Assembly: GCF_001610955.1 (NCBI RefSeq)
Contig: NZ_CP014335.1
Coordinates: 1,343,001 to 1,407,000, forward strand
Direction: 5' to 3'
DNA from: Geobacillus thermoleovorans
GTDB taxonomy: Bacteria > Bacillota > Bacilli > Bacillales > Anoxybacillaceae
Length of the DNA stretch: 64,000 bases
Shown here: in pieces, positions 1 through 9,560 of the stretch
Position numbering within the stretch: position 1 is the first letter of the stretch
How the letters are laid out: each line of letters starts with the position of its first letter
Notes under the pieces: generated by a model
Database searches by the model: none
Told to the model about the DNA's origin: nothing
What the model saw: the letters and a program-made list of their open reading frames with translations, nothing else
Position numbers and translations under genes: made by a program

Positions 1-66
1 GGCATCGCGCAGTTGTTGCTGTACGGTACTCATTCGGCATCGGCTGCACTGCGGACCAATCCATCG

Positions 67-96
67 GTGACGTCATATGATGTGCCGTAGTATAAT
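67..96 (+). promoter_or_regulatory. candidate sigma-A promoter of the YbjQ-like gene
   Basis: A perfect TATAAT lies at 91-96. A weak -35 (GTGACG, 67-72) sits 18 bases upstream. The next coding start is at 147. The -35 is poor, so this is only a candidate. Confidence 0.35.
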
Positions 97-146
97 CGAA
101 TGGGGTGCTTCCACCTATTATGATGAGCCACGAGGGGGACATAGCT

Positions 147-464
147 GTGATTGTCACGACCACCAATACCATTGAGGGAAAAGAAATTGAAGAGTATTTG
201 GGCATCGTAGCGGGAGAGGTCATTTTGGGCGCCAATGTCGTCCGTGATTTTCTCGCCAGCATCACCGACATCATCGGCGGGCGGAGCGGAACGTATGAAA
301 GCAAGCTGGCCGAAGGGCGGGAGATGGCGATCAAGGAGATGGTCAATAAGGCGAGAAGCCTTGGCGCCAACGCCGTCATCGGGGTGGATCTCGATTTTGA
401 AACGCTGCGCGACGGCATGATGATGTGCATTGCGACGGGGACGGCGGTGCGGCTGAAATCGTAA
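147..464 (+). CDS. YbjQ/UPF0145 family protein
   Basis: A 105-residue protein of the YbjQ (UPF0145, DUF74) family, small oligomeric proteins sometimes annotated as heavy-metal-binding; the true function is unknown. The sequence starts [11 protein letters not shown] and keeps the glycine-rich core (I-G-G-R-S-G-T-Y-E near residue 43) and the [13 protein letters not shown] block near residue 75, both typical of the family at its usual length. The GTG at 147 is chosen over the ATG at 105 because a GAGGGGG ribosome site lies about seven bases before it and the family starts there. It is a single gene with its own terminator; the zinc-efflux genes downstream are separately promoted. Confidence 0.85.
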   Translation: MIVTTTNTIEGKEIEEYLGIVAGEVILGANVVRDFLASITDIIGGRSGTYESKLAEGREMAIKEMVNKARSLGANAVIGVDLDFETLRDGMMMCIATGTAVRLKS

Positions 465-470
465 TGGGAA

Positions 471-502
471 AGCAGCGGGTCTATCGGCCCCTGCTTTTTT
501 TT
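471..502 (+). terminator. rho-independent terminator
   Basis: Arms AGCAG-GGG and CCCC-TGCT flank an eight-base loop and are followed by eight T. It lies seven bases after the YbjQ-like stop codon. Confidence 0.8.
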
Positions 503-579
503 GCTTTGTCGGCTGCCGTTGTGGGGGTGTCAGTGCATCGGCTGTTGATGCTGATGGGGTTTTGCAGCTTGAAATAGGA

Positions 580-609
580 TTGACAGAAGAAAAAAAAGCG
601 GTTTATGAT
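580..609 (+). promoter_or_regulatory. promoter of czrA-czcD
   Basis: A perfect TTGACA (580-585), an 18-base spacer and TATGAT (604-609). The metalloregulator operator begins five bases downstream, so a bound repressor would cover the transcription start. Confidence 0.7.
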
Positions 610-613
610 TCGC

Positions 614-637
614 ATATATGAACAAATGCTCATATAT
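614..637 (+). promoter_or_regulatory. CzrA/SmtB-type operator
   Basis: ATATATGA (614-621) and TCATATAT (630-637) are perfect inverted arms around ACAAATGC. This matches the 12-2-12 ATATGAACA...TGTTCATAT operator known for ArsR/SmtB zinc sensors. Its place at the start site of czrA-czcD indicates autorepression relieved by zinc. Confidence 0.8.
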
Positions 638-657
638 TAAAATGTGAGGGAACAGCC

Positions 658-966
658 ATGAACGCAGAGGATCATTCGTTTTTAGATGAAAGTGTGATTG
701 AGGAAGTGTCACGGATCTTTAAAGCCCTAGCGGATCCGACTCGGATGAAGATGTTGTATTTGTTGTCGCAGGAAGAATGCCATGTAGGCCATATTGCGGA
801 AGTGCTCGGCATGTCGCAATCGGCGGTTTCCCATCAGTTGGCGCTGCTTCGGACGTTGCGGCTTGTGAAATATCGCCGTGAGGGGAAGATGTTGGTTTAC
901 TCATGTGATGACGAACATGTCATATCGTTGCTAAAGCAGGCGATTGATCACGCACAACACCAATAA
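658..966 (+). CDS. czrA: ArsR/SmtB-family zinc-sensing repressor (CzrA-like)
   Basis: A 102-residue winged-helix repressor. The recognition region (V-G-H-I-A-E-V-L-G-M-S-Q-S-A-V-S-H-Q-L, residues 42-60) is a classic ArsR helix-turn-helix. The last helix has D-E-H followed by H and H at +11 and +14 from the first His. This is the alpha-5 metal site (D-x-H...H-x2-H) that defines zinc/cobalt sensors such as CzrA. The gene precedes a cation efflux gene by 17 bases and a matching operator lies upstream, so the two form an autoregulated zinc-efflux operon. Metal specificity (Zn against Co or Ni) is inferred from the site type. Confidence 0.9.
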   Translation: MNAEDHSFLDESVIEEVSRIFKALADPTRMKMLYLLSQEECHVGHIAEVLGMSQSAVSHQLALLRTLRLVKYRREGKMLVYSCDDEHVISLLKQAIDHAQHQ

Positions 967-983
967 ATAAGGAGAGAAGATGG

Positions 984-1907
984 ATGCATCATCACGCGCA
1001 CGGCCATTGTGATCACCATCACGGGCATCATCACGGCAGAGAAGGAAATCAAAAAGGGCTGGCGATTGCCCTCGGTGTAACGATCGGGATCATGGTGCTC
1101 GAGTTTGTCGGCGGGCTTGTGACGAACAGCCTTGCTCTTCTTTCGGATTCGGGGCATATGCTGAGTGATGCCATTTCGCTTCTGTTAAGCCTGGCGGCGG
1201 TTTGGCTGGCGGCGAAGCCCGCGTCGCCGAAGAGAACGTATGGATTTTACCGGTTCGAGATTTTAGCGGCGCTAGTAAACGGGGTCACGTTGGTGGTGAT
1301 TGCCGCTTGGATTATTTGGGAAGCGGTCGGGAGGTTTGTGAATCCACCTGCTGTCGCGAGCGGGCCGATGATGGCGGTGGCCGCCGTCGGGTTGTTGGCA
1401 AATCTCGTGAGCGCTTGGGTGTTAATGCGCAAAGGGGATGTCAAAGAGAACGTCAATGTCCGCAGTGCGTATTTGCACGTGATCGGCGATGCGTTAGGCT
1501 CGGTCGGGGCGATGGCGGCAGGGCTTGTCATCTGGCTGTTCGATTGGTACGCGGCCGATCCGCTCATTTCCATCGCGGTGGCGGTTTTGATTCTAAAAGG
1601 AGCATTTGCCGTAGTCAAGCAGACAGTGCATATTTTAATGGAAGGAACGCCGGCGGCGATTGACCATGCGGAAGTGAAGGCGGCGCTCTCGGGCATTGAT
1701 GGGGTGATCGATGTCCACGATTTGCATATTTGGACGATCACCTCGGGGCTTGATTCGTTAAGCTGCCATTTGCTCATTGAGGAAGGATGCGATGGACAGG
1801 CGGTTTTGCAGCGGGCGATTGATTTGGTCGAAACGCGCTTTCACATTCGCCATGCGACGATTCAAATTGAAATGCCGCACATCCGCCATGGGGAGATGGA
1901 AGTGTGA
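984..1907 (+). CDS. czcD: cation diffusion facilitator, zinc efflux (CzcD-like)
   Basis: A 307-residue CDF transporter that would exchange cytoplasmic Zn2+ (and probably Co2+ or Cd2+) for protons. The N-terminus is a His-rich metal-binding tail (12 His in the first 18 residues). Six membrane segments follow, with the transport-site motifs S-D-S-G-H-M-L-S-D in TM2 and H-V-I-G-D-A-L-G-S in TM5 (the paired HxxxD motifs). A cytoplasmic C-terminal domain (about residues 215-300) contains the usual D-V-H-D-L-H-I-W-T block. The start at 984 follows AAGGAGAG. It is the second gene of the czrA operon. Confidence 0.9.
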   Translation: MHHHAHGHCDHHHGHHHGREGNQKGLAIALGVTIGIMVLEFVGGLVTNSLALLSDSGHMLSDAISLLLSLAAVWLAAKPASPKRTYGFYRFEILAALVNGVTLVVIAAWIIWEAVGRFVNPPAVASGPMMAVAAVGLLANLVSAWVLMRKGDVKENVNVRSAYLHVIGDALGSVGAMAAGLVIWLFDWYAADPLISIAVAVLILKGAFAVVKQTVHILMEGTPAAIDHAEVKAALSGIDGVIDVHDLHIWTITSGLDSLSCHLLIEEGCDGQAVLQRAIDLVETRFHIRHATIQIEMPHIRHGEMEV

Positions 1908-1932
1908 GGGCGGGTCATCCATGACCACGCCC
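1908..1932. terminator. weak shared terminator between czcD and cysL
   Basis: The hairpin GGGCG-GGTCA...TGACC-CGCCC lies in the 30-base gap between two converging genes. It has no clean T-run, so it is a weak or bidirectional candidate. Confidence 0.4.
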
Positions 1933-1937
1933 TTCTG

Positions 1938-2834
1938 TTATTGGCTGACGCCAGTCCAATTGGTTTGCAAGGCTTCAAGGAAAATGCGCACGTTTTGTTT
2001 GTTTTCCATAATCGGTGCATAGATGTAGGAAAACATTCGGTAAAACGGTGGATGGTTCAGGCGAACGATGGACAGGTGGCCGTGCTCGATGTCGCGGGCG
2101 ACGACGCTGCGCGACAGCAAGGACAGGGCGTTGCCGTTGATCAACGTTTCTTTAATGCCTTGGTTGCTGCTGATGATCATGAGCGATTTGACTTTCAGCC
2201 CGTTCGAGCGGATGAAATGGTTGAAATATTCCCTTGTTCCCGACCCGACTTCGCGCGCCACCCATGCTTCGTTTTGCAGCTCGGCGATCGTGACCTCCTC
2301 TTTTTGCGCCAGTTCGTGGCGGTTGGAGGCGACGATGACAAGCTCGTCCTGCATGAACGGATGAACGGACAGTTCTTTTTCGTTCGTTTGCCCTTCGATC
2401 AAGCCGATGTCGACTTGATATGATTTGACGAGTTCGACAATTTCTTTTGTGTTGCCGATCATGACCTCAAGCTCCAACTCTGGGTAACGTTTTTGGAAAT
2501 CGGGCAAAAGCGGCGGCAAAATATACTCTCCAATTGTAAAGCTCGCCCCGATTTTCAATTTTCCTTTGACGGAATGATGGTGTTCCAAAATGTCTTGTTT
2601 CGTTTGTTCATAAAGCGCCACCATTTGTTTGGCGCGGTCGTATAGGAGCTCGCCGGTCGGCGTCATGCGCAGCCGCTTCGGGGAGCGGATGAACAGTTTC
2701 GTTTGAAACTCTTTTTCTAAATTTTTGATGTGCAAGCTGACGCTTGGCTGCGACAAATGGAGAATTTCCGCAGTTTTGGTGAAGTTTTTTACTTCAGCTA
2801 AGGTGATGAACGTTTTTAACTCTTCATAGTACAT
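1938..2834 (-). CDS. cysL: LysR-family activator of sulfite reductase genes (CysL-like)
   Basis: A 298-residue LysR-type regulator. The N-terminal winged helix (residues 1-60: F-T-K-T-A-E-I-L-H-L-S-Q-P-S-V-S-L-H-I) is followed by the two-lobed effector domain. It is transcribed divergently from cysJI, 229 bases away, which is exactly the B. subtilis arrangement in which CysL activates cysJI and represses itself. The assignment to CysL rests mainly on that arrangement. The start is preceded by GGAGGAGAGG. An 8-bp inverted repeat just upstream is a candidate binding site. Confidence 0.82.
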   Translation of the reverse strand: MYYEELKTFITLAEVKNFTKTAEILHLSQPSVSLHIKNLEKEFQTKLFIRSPKRLRMTPTGELLYDRAKQMVALYEQTKQDILEHHHSVKGKLKIGASFTIGEYILPPLLPDFQKRYPELELEVMIGNTKEIVELVKSYQVDIGLIEGQTNEKELSVHPFMQDELVIVASNRHELAQKEEVTIAELQNEAWVAREVGSGTREYFNHFIRSNGLKVKSLMIISSNQGIKETLINGNALSLLSRSVVARDIEHGHLSIVRLNHPPFYRMFSYIYAPIMENKQNVRIFLEALQTNWTGVSQ

Positions 2835-2866
2835 GTCCGCCTCTCCTCCGTCCCCATGATGACCGT

Positions 2867-2887
2867 ACTATTAGAAATACTAATAGT
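2867..2887. promoter_or_regulatory. inverted repeat in the cysL-cysJ intergenic region
   Basis: ACTATTAG (2867-2874) and CTAATAGT (2880-2887) are perfect 8-bp inverted arms with a five-base spacer, 33 bases from the cysL start. LysR regulators bind such dyads, so this is a plausible CysL site. A TATGAT hexamer for cysJ at 2941-2946 has no good -35, as expected for an activated promoter. Confidence 0.5.
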
Positions 2888-3063
2888 TTTAATAATTTAT
2901 ATTTATTTTACTAATGTTTTGTTTTGCGGTAAAGTGTAAATATGATACCCTCATTAAAGTATACTTGGCTTATAGGAATAATGGAATTTGGCGTTCGTCC
3001 TGTCGTTGAGACCGAAACGGCGCCAATCGTTCCATTTTATTTTATATTGTGAGGTGGACACCG

Positions 3064-4893
3064 TTGCAGCTGCAAGTAACCAACAGTCCGTTTACCCAGG
3101 AGCAGATTGAGCTTTTGAATCGTTTGTTGCCGACGTTGACGCCGTCGCAAAAGCTTTGGCTGAGCGGGTATTTGGCTGCTGCCGAGGCGGCGGTCGCCGT
3201 TTTGGATGCCGAAGCGCCGGCGCTGTTTGCTGGAAGCAGCAAACCGGTTTCGAAAGAAGTGACGGTATTGTACGGCTCGCAAACCGGCAATGCGCAAAAG
3301 TTGGCTGAAAAAGCCGGCAAGGCGCTCAAAGAGCGTGGTTTTGAAGCGAAAGTGTTGTCCATGCTTGATTTTAAGCCGAACGAATTAAAGAAAGTGGAGA
3401 CGCTGCTCATTGTCGTGAGCACGCATGGGGAAGGCGATCCGCCGGACAATGCGGTATCGTTTTACGAATTTCTCCACAGCAAACGGGCGCCAAAGCTCAA
3501 CCATCTTCGTTTCTCTGTCTTGGCGCTCGGCGATACGTCGTATGAACATTTTTGCCAGACGGGGAAAGATTTCGACAAACGTCTTGAGGAGCTGGGCGGA
3601 ACACGGTTTTATCCGCGCGTCGATTGCGATGTCGACTATGAAGAAGCGGCGGCGAAATGGCTTGATGGCGTGCTTGGCGAGTTAAGCAAAGAAGCGAATG
3701 CCCATGTTGGGGCCACGCCGCTTTTGTCCGCTGCGGCCACGGCACCAAAAATGGAACCAGCTGTCGTCTATTCGCGGAAAAACCCGTTCCCGGCCGAGGT
3801 GCTTGAAAACATCAACTTAAACGGCCGCGGATCGAACAAGGAAACGCGCCATTTGGAATTGTCGCTCGAGGGATCGGGGTTGAAGTACGAACCGGGCGAT
3901 GCGCTTGGCATTTTCCCGAAAAATGATCCCGAGCTTGTCGACCTCATCATCCAAGAAATGAAATGGAACCCGGAAGAAACGGTGACGATCGACAAAGATG
4001 GGGAAGTGCGGTCGCTGCGTGAAGCGCTCACCTCACATTTTGAAATTACGGTGCTGACGAAAGCGCTGTTGCAAAAGCTGGCGACGCTGTCAAAAAACAG
4101 TGAGCTCCAAGCGCTTGTGGCGCCCGGCAATGAAGCCAAATTGAAAGAATACGCCAAAGGCCGTGATTTGTTGGATGCGCTCCGCGATTTCGGCCCATGG
4201 GACGCCACTCCGCAGCAACTCATCTCCATCTTGCGGAAAATGCCGCCGCGCCTGTACTCGATCGCGAGCAGCTTAGCGGCCTATCCAGATGAAGTGCACT
4301 TGACGATCGGTGCGGTCCGTTATGAGTCGCACGGCCGCCTGCGCAAAGGGGTGTGCTCGACGTTCTGCGCCGAACGCGTCCAAATCGGCGATACGTTGCC
4401 GGTCTTTGTGCAGCCGAACCCGAACTTTAAGTTGCCGAAGGATCCCGACACGCCGATCATTATGATCGGTCCAGGCACCGGAGTGGCGCCGTTCCGCGCC
4501 TTTATGCAAGAGCGCGAGGCCATCGGGGCGAAAGGAAAATCGTGGCTCTTTTTCGGGGACCAACACTTTATGACCGACTTCCTGTATCAAACCGAATGGC
4601 TCGCATGGTTGAAAAGCGGTGTGCTGACCAAAATGGATGTCGCCTTCTCTCGCGATACGGAGAAGAAAGTGTATGTGCAGCACCGGATGCTTGAACGAAG
4701 CAAAGAGCTGTTCGGTTGGCTTGAGGAAGGTGCTGTTGTCTACGTTTGCGGCGACAAGCAACACATGGCGCGCGACGTTCATCAGACGTTGATCGAGATT
4801 ATCGAAAAAGAGGGCGGCATGAGCCGCGAACAGGCGGAAGCGTATTTGACGGAAATGCAAAAGCAAAAACGGTACCAACGCGACGTCTATTAA
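3064..4893 (+). CDS. cysJ: NADPH-sulfite reductase flavoprotein (alpha) subunit
   Basis: A 609-residue diflavin reductase that passes electrons from NADPH through FAD and FMN to the CysI hemoprotein for sulfite to sulfide reduction. Domain order: short N-terminal helix, FMN flavodoxin domain ([10 protein letters not shown] at about 70), FAD-binding connecting domain (R-L-Y-S-I-A-S-S near 400), and an NADPH-binding domain ([10 protein letters not shown] near 470, V-Y-V-C-G-D near 560). It ends R-Y-Q-R-D-V-Y as in the family. The TTG at 3064 is chosen because GAGGTGG lies seven bases before it and the protein then begins M-Q-L-Q-V like its relatives. cysI follows after 26 bases. Confidence 0.93.
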   Translation: MQLQVTNSPFTQEQIELLNRLLPTLTPSQKLWLSGYLAAAEAAVAVLDAEAPALFAGSSKPVSKEVTVLYGSQTGNAQKLAEKAGKALKERGFEAKVLSMLDFKPNELKKVETLLIVVSTHGEGDPPDNAVSFYEFLHSKRAPKLNHLRFSVLALGDTSYEHFCQTGKDFDKRLEELGGTRFYPRVDCDVDYEEAAAKWLDGVLGELSKEANAHVGATPLLSAAATAPKMEPAVVYSRKNPFPAEVLENINLNGRGSNKETRHLELSLEGSGLKYEPGDALGIFPKNDPELVDLIIQEMKWNPEETVTIDKDGEVRSLREALTSHFEITVLTKALLQKLATLSKNSELQALVAPGNEAKLKEYAKGRDLLDALRDFGPWDATPQQLISILRKMPPRLYSIASSLAAYPDEVHLTIGAVRYESHGRLRKGVCSTFCAERVQIGDTLPVFVQPNPNFKLPKDPDTPIIMIGPGTGVAPFRAFMQEREAIGAKGKSWLFFGDQHFMTDFLYQTEWLAWLKSGVLTKMDVAFSRDTEKKVYVQHRMLERSKELFGWLEEGAVVYVCGDKQHMARDVHQTLIEIIEKEGGMSREQAEAYLTEMQKQKRYQRDVY

Positions 4894-4919
4894 TCTCTAA
4901 AGAAGGAGTGGAATCGGAA

Positions 4920-6641
4920 ATGGCGAAAGTCGTGTTAAAAGCGCCGGACGGACCGCCAAGCGATGTCGAGCGCATTAAACAGGAAAGCCGTTACTTGCGC
5001 GGCACGCTTGCCGAAACGATGGAAGACCCGCTCAGCGCGGGCATCCCAGATGATGACAACCGGCTGATGAAGTTTCACGGCAGCTACTTGCAAGACGACC
5101 GCGACGTGCGCACCGAACGGCAAAAACAAAAGCTTGAACCGGCCTATCAATTTATGATCCGCGTGCGCACGCCGGGCGGGGTGGCGACGCCCGAACAGTG
5201 GCTTGTCATGGATGAACTTGCCCGCAAATACGCGAACGGCACGTTAAAATTAACGACGCGCCAGGCGTTCCAACTGCACGGCGTCTTGAAATGGAACGTG
5301 AAAAAAACGATGCAAGCCATCAATGGCGCCTTGATGACGACACTCGCCGCCTGTGGCGACGTCAACCGAAACGTCATGTGCAACCCGAACCCGTACCAGT
5401 CGGAAGTGCATGCGGAAGTGTATGAATGGGCGAAGCTGATCAGCGACCATTTGCTGCCGCGGACGAGGGCGTATTACGAAATTTGGCTTGATGATGAAAA
5501 AGTCGCCGGCACGCCGCCGGTCGACGGTGAAGAAGAACCGATTTACGGTCCGACGTATTTGCCGCGGAAGTTTAAAATCGGCATCGCCGTTCCGCCGTCC
5601 AACGACGTGGATGTGTTCTCGCAAGACATTGGGTTCATCGCCATTGTCGAGGACGGCAAGCTCGCCGGGTTTAATGTCGCCATCGGCGGCGGCATGGGGA
5701 TGACCCATGGGGACAAAACGACGTATCCGCAACTGGCGAAAGTGATCGGCTTCTGCAAGCCGGATCAAGTCGTGGAAGTGGCGGAGAAAATTATGACCGT
5801 TCAGCGCGACTACGGCAACCGCTCATCGCGCAAACACGCCCGCTTCAAATACACGATCGATCGGCTTGGGCTGGAAGCGGTGAAAGAAGAAATTGAGCGC
5901 CGCCTCGGCTGGAGGCTCGGCGAAGCGCGCCCGTACCATTTCGAGCATAGCGGCGACCGCTACGGCTGGGTCGAAGGCGTCAATGGGACATGGCATTTCA
6001 CGCTCTTTGTCGAAGGCGGCCGCGTCAAAGACTACGACGATTACAAGCTGATGACCGGCCTGCGCGAAATCGCGAAAGTCCATACCGGCGATTTCCGGTT
6101 GACGCCAAACCAAAACTTGATCATCGCCAATGTCACGAGCGAGAAAAAGCCGGAAATCGAGGCGCTCATCGCCAAATACGGCTTGACCGACGGCCGCCGG
6201 TACACCGCCTTGCGCCGCAACGCGCTCGCCTGTGTCGCCTTGCCGACGTGCGGTTTGGCGATGGCGGAAGCGGAGCGGTACTTGCCGAAACTGCTCGATA
6301 AAATCGAGGAAATTATCGATGAAAACGGTTTGCGCGACGAAGAAATCACGATCCGCATGACGGGCTGTCCGAACGGCTGCGCCCGCCACGTGCTCGCGGA
6401 AATCGCCTTCGTCGGCAAAGCGGTCGGCAAATACAACATGTACCTTGGAGCCGCGTTCAATGGCACGCGCTTAGGCAAACTGTACCGCGAAAACATCGGC
6501 GAGGAGGAAATTTTGCGCGAACTGCGCATGCTCCTATCCCGCTATGCGAAAGAGCGGCTTGACGGTGAACACTTCGGCGACTTCGTCATCCGCGCCGGCA
6601 TCGTCAAAGAAGTGACGGATGGGACGAATTTCCATGATTAA
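4920..6641 (+). CDS. cysI: sulfite reductase hemoprotein (beta) subunit
   Basis: A 573-residue siroheme/4Fe-4S enzyme catalysing the six-electron reduction of sulfite to sulfide in assimilatory sulfur metabolism. The cluster cysteines are visible as C-V-A-L-P-T-C (about 432-438) and C-P-N-G-C (about 481-485), the C-x5-C and C-x3-C pattern of siroheme reductases. The repeated N-terminal half has the [12 protein letters not shown] signature. The ATG at 4920 follows AAGGAGTG; an open frame upstream to 4746 is only overlap with cysJ. It is co-transcribed with cysJ. Confidence 0.95.
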   Translation: MAKVVLKAPDGPPSDVERIKQESRYLRGTLAETMEDPLSAGIPDDDNRLMKFHGSYLQDDRDVRTERQKQKLEPAYQFMIRVRTPGGVATPEQWLVMDELARKYANGTLKLTTRQAFQLHGVLKWNVKKTMQAINGALMTTLAACGDVNRNVMCNPNPYQSEVHAEVYEWAKLISDHLLPRTRAYYEIWLDDEKVAGTPPVDGEEEPIYGPTYLPRKFKIGIAVPPSNDVDVFSQDIGFIAIVEDGKLAGFNVAIGGGMGMTHGDKTTYPQLAKVIGFCKPDQVVEVAEKIMTVQRDYGNRSSRKHARFKYTIDRLGLEAVKEEIERRLGWRLGEARPYHFEHSGDRYGWVEGVNGTWHFTLFVEGGRVKDYDDYKLMTGLREIAKVHTGDFRLTPNQNLIIANVTSEKKPEIEALIAKYGLTDGRRYTALRRNALACVALPTCGLAMAEAERYLPKLLDKIEEIIDENGLRDEEITIRMTGCPNGCARHVLAEIAFVGKAVGKYNMYLGAAFNGTRLGKLYRENIGEEEILRELRMLLSRYAKERLDGEHFGDFVIRAGIVKEVTDGTNFHD

Positions 6642-6661
6642 AGTGGTCAGGGTGAAATGGA

Positions 6662-6698
6662 AACCAGCCTCTCCTTGTTTAGGGGAGGTTGGTTTTTT
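6662..6698 (+). terminator. rho-independent terminator of cysJI
   Basis: AACCAGCCTCTCC pairs with GGGGAGGTTGGTT across a seven-base loop and is followed by T6. It lies 20 bases after the cysI stop. Confidence 0.85.
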
Positions 6699-6851
6699 GT
6701 TGCTTTCATGCAATGGCTTCGGTGTTTTGTTCATTGTAGCCGCATTCAATCTATATTAGGTTGTAATAAAGGATTTCCGATCTCCATGTCCTATCTTTAT
6801 CACTTGAAAAGCTGGCACGGTGACAAAAAGAGCGAACAATGCTATGTAAAA

Positions 6852-6863
6852 AAGTTGCAACTT
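6852..6863. promoter_or_regulatory. 12-bp palindrome upstream of the aldehyde dehydrogenase
   Basis: AAGTTGCAACTT is a perfect palindrome in an A+T-rich promoter region 136 bases before the gene at 6999. It may be an operator; no regulator gene is adjacent. Confidence 0.3.
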
Positions 6864-6998
6864 ATATAATTCACAAAATATTTCAACTATATTATAGTAG
6901 TGTTATGAACTTGTATTTTTCAGATCATGACCAAGGGCAAACATTTTTTCCAAGATCGTATGCAGCGATCACGTGAATGGAAAGGGGGAGAAGATATT

Positions 6999-8465
6999 AT
7001 GAAGATGAGAACAGAAAAACAAACATACTTGAATTACATCAATGGCGAATGGATTCATTCCTCCACTGGAAAAATCGAAGCCAGCCTTAACCCAGCCAAC
7101 ATCGATGATATCGTCGGCTACGTTCAAGAGTCCGGAGTCGAGGATGTGAACGTTGCGGTTGAGGCGGCGCGAAGGGCGCAGGCGGCATGGCGGAAGCTGT
7201 CCGGCCCGAAACGCGGAGAGTATTTGTTCCGCGCGGCTGACGTTCTTGAGAAACGGCTTGACGAGATCGCCGAAACGATGACAAGAGAAATGGGAAAAAC
7301 GCTCCCGGAAGCAAAAGGGGAAGTGCAGCGGGGAGTCAATATTTTGCGCTACTATGCTGGGGAGGGGATGCGGTCCATCGGCGAGGTCATTCCATCCATG
7401 GACAGCGAAGCGTTGATGTTTACCACGCGCGTGCCTCTTGGCGTGGTTGGGGTCATCACGCCGTGGAACTTTCCAGTCGCGATTCCGATTTGGAAAATCG
7501 CACCCGCCATCGTCTATGGAAACACCGTTGTGTTTAAGCCGGCGCAAGAAACAGCTGTCACCGCCGCGAAAATCGTGGAGTGCTTTGATCAAGCGGGGCT
7601 GCCGGCCGGCGTTGTGAATTTGGTGACAGGCAAAGGATCGGTCATCGGCAATGCGATCGCCGAACACCCCCATATTCACGGCATCACCTTCACCGGCTCC
7701 AATGAAGTCGGCAAAACGATCGCCCAAAAAGCGGTAGCCCGAGGGGCGAAATACCAGCTGGAAATGGGCGGAAAGAATCCGGTGATCGTGCTCGAGGACG
7801 CTGACCTTGATCGCGCCGTCGAAGCGACGATTAGCGGAGGACTGCGTTCGACGGGGCAAAAATGTACGGCGACAAGCCGTGTCTTCGTTCAGAGTTCCAT
7901 CTATGAATCGTTTAAAGAACAATTATTAGCGAAGATTAAACAGTTGAAAATTGGCGACGGACTGAAAGAAGGCGTCTGGATGGGCCCGTGCGCCAGCCGG
8001 AAGCAGTTGGAGACGATTCTTTCTTATATCGAAAAAGGGATCGAAGAAGGGGCGACATTGCTTTGCGGCGGCCGCCGCTTGGTCGATGGAGAGCTCGGAA
8101 ACGGGTTTTATATAGAGCCGACGGTGTTTGAGAACGTATCCCCGAACATGACGATCGCTCGCGAGGAAATTTTCGGGCCGGTGCTCTCCTTAATTAAAGT
8201 GGACACGTTTGAAGAAGCGTTAGCCTTAGCCAATGACACACCGTTTGGCCTTAGCGCCTCGATTTTCACGCAAAATATCGGCAAGATGCTCGCGTTCATC
8301 CAAGACATCGAGGCCGGACTCGTCCGGATTAATGAAGAAAGCGCCGGCGTCGAACTGCAAGCGCCGTTTGGCGGGATGAAGCAGTCCAGCTCCCACTCGC
8401 GGGAACAAGGACGGGCGGCCATCGAGTTTTTCACGGCGATTAAAACGGTGTTTGTAAAAGGATAA
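6999..8465 (+). CDS. NAD(P)-dependent aldehyde dehydrogenase, ketoglutarate-semialdehyde type
   Basis: A 488-residue aldehyde dehydrogenase. The catalytic Cys is in G-Q-K-C-T-A-T-S-R (about residue 290), the general base Glu in L-E-M-G-G-K-N-P (about 256), the Rossmann motif is F-T-G-S-N-E-V-G, and the oxyanion Asn is in P-W-N-F-P. The overall sequence is closest to the B. subtilis YcbD/GucD group, which oxidises 2,5-dioxovalerate (alpha-ketoglutarate semialdehyde) in sugar-acid breakdown, but the substrate cannot be fixed from sequence. The ATG at 6999 follows AAAGGGGGAG; an upstream ATG at 6927 lacks a ribosome site. It is monocistronic, with its own terminator and no sugar-acid genes beside it. 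Confidence 0.82.
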   Translation: MKMRTEKQTYLNYINGEWIHSSTGKIEASLNPANIDDIVGYVQESGVEDVNVAVEAARRAQAAWRKLSGPKRGEYLFRAADVLEKRLDEIAETMTREMGKTLPEAKGEVQRGVNILRYYAGEGMRSIGEVIPSMDSEALMFTTRVPLGVVGVITPWNFPVAIPIWKIAPAIVYGNTVVFKPAQETAVTAAKIVECFDQAGLPAGVVNLVTGKGSVIGNAIAEHPHIHGITFTGSNEVGKTIAQKAVARGAKYQLEMGGKNPVIVLEDADLDRAVEATISGGLRSTGQKCTATSRVFVQSSIYESFKEQLLAKIKQLKIGDGLKEGVWMGPCASRKQLETILSYIEKGIEEGATLLCGGRRLVDGELGNGFYIEPTVFENVSPNMTIAREEIFGPVLSLIKVDTFEEALALANDTPFGLSASIFTQNIGKMLAFIQDIEAGLVRINEESAGVELQAPFGGMKQSSSHSREQGRAAIEFFTAIKTVFVKG

Positions 8466-8480
8466 GAAGTTGAGGAAAGT

Positions 8481-8508
8481 GCGCTGCCGTTTGGGCAGGG
8501 CGCTTTTT
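8481..8508 (+). terminator. rho-independent terminator
   Basis: GCGC-TGCC pairs with GGCA-GCGC (bulged) and is followed by T5, just after the aldehyde dehydrogenase. Confidence 0.7.
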
Positions 8509-8598
8509 TAGCGTGAGGGAATTGGCAAAGGCGATTGTCGGCGAGCAAACGGTTTGCTTACATATAGAGGAAATAGCATGTGCGGGAGGGAGAGCGGC

Positions 8599-9176
8599 AT
8601 GAGCCAATCAGGCGAGCAACGCCGGTATACGCTCGGCGAGTTCTTTTCTTTAGCTGGAGACGAGCGAATGGAGCTGTACGAAGGAACGATTGTGTTGATG
8701 TCCCCAGCTCCTTATGAGCATGAAGGGGTGGTCGCCAATTTGATTGCCGAGTTTCGCATGGCGTTAAAAGGAAGTCCTTGTCTTGTGTTCGGCAGCAACC
8801 TCCAAGTCTTTTGTTTGAAGATGAACAAAAAGGAACGAAAAATGTAACGGTGCTGCCCGACCTATCTATTATTGGTGATCGAACGAAACTGCGCCAAGGT
8901 CGGTGTTACGGCGCCCCCGACCTAGTGGTGGAAGTGTTGTCGCCAAGCACCGCCCGCAACGACCGGCTGCTTAAGCGTCATTATTATGAGAAAGCAGGAG
9001 TCCGCGAGTATTGGATTGTCGATTATCAGCACCAGGTGATGGAAAAATACGTTTGGCAATCGGGAGCGTTTCAGCTAGAAGACGTGTACGATGCAGCCAA
9101 CGGGGCGGCTGCATCGACCACGTTTCCCGAGGTGCGCTTTTCCGTGAAGGAGATTTTTACGTTTTTGACGTCGTGA
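8599..9176 (+). pseudogene. Uma2-family (DUF820) nuclease-fold protein, frameshifted
   Basis: Uma2/DUF820 proteins have a PD-(D/E)XK restriction-endonuclease-like fold and are common in thermophilic Bacillaceae; their role is unknown. Here the N-terminal part (8599-8808: M-S-Q-S-G-E-Q, E-L-Y-E-G-T-I-V-L-M-S-P-A-P) and the C-terminal part (from about 8811: F-E-D-E-Q, L-P-D-L-S-I-I, G-A-P-D-L-V-V-E-V-L-S-P-S-T) are in different frames. The break falls in the T-run at 8808-8812 and behaves like a one-base loss or two-base gain. Both halves are otherwise intact, including the D...E-V catalytic region. Either it is a recent pseudogene or there is a sequencing error in the run. Confidence 0.8.
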
Positions 9177-9210
9177 AGAGCGGCACAGGCACATACAAAA
9201 TAACAACAAG

Positions 9211-9498
9211 CATAACGGCCGACTCAAAGAAATGATCCGTATCGCGAAACGGGCAGCAGAGTCGGACTTGCCAGTGTTCATTATGGGGGAAAGCGGAACC
9301 GGCAAGGAGCTGTTCGCCCAGGCGATTCATCAGGAAAGCCCGCGGGCTGACCGCCCATTCGTTCCTGTAAACTGTGCGGCCATTCCTGACGCTTTGCTGG
9401 AAAGCGAATTGTTCGGCTATGTGGAGGGATCGTTTACACATGCGAAAAAAGGAGGAAAAATCGGGCTGTTTGAACTGGCGGACGGGGGAAATGGTTAA
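9211..9498 (+). pseudogene. fragment of a sigma-54 interaction (NtrC/RocR-like) AAA+ activator
   Basis: About 95 residues matching the start of a sigma-54 activator AAA+ domain: Walker A G-E-S-G-T-G-K-E, then [10 protein letters not shown] and E-S-E-L-F-G-Y. The sigma-54-contacting loop, normally G-A-F-T-G-A, reads G-S-F-T-H-A, and the frame stops right after L-F-E-L-A-D-G-G, before Walker B. Family-like residues (H-N-G-R-L-K-E) continue upstream of the first ATG (9232) without a start, and no sensory or DNA-binding domain is present. It is therefore a gene remnant, not a small functional protein. Confidence 0.8.
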
Positions 9499-9527
9499 AT
9501 AAGTTGAACAAGAGCTTAGATAACGGA

Positions 9528-9552
9528 CAGGCGGGCTTAGGCGGCCCGCCTG
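9528..9552. terminator. hairpin between converging units
   Basis: CAGGCGGGC and GCCCGCCTG are perfect 9-bp arms with a seven-base loop. It lies nine bases beyond the stop of the minus-strand coiled-coil gene and has only a short T-rich tail on either side. Confidence 0.5.
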
Positions 9553-9560
9553 CTTTATCG

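Noticed and set aside
4746..4919. N-terminal extension of cysI
   Set aside because: The open frame overlaps cysJ and lacks a ribosome site; the ATG at 4920 follows AAGGAGTG and gives the family N-terminus.
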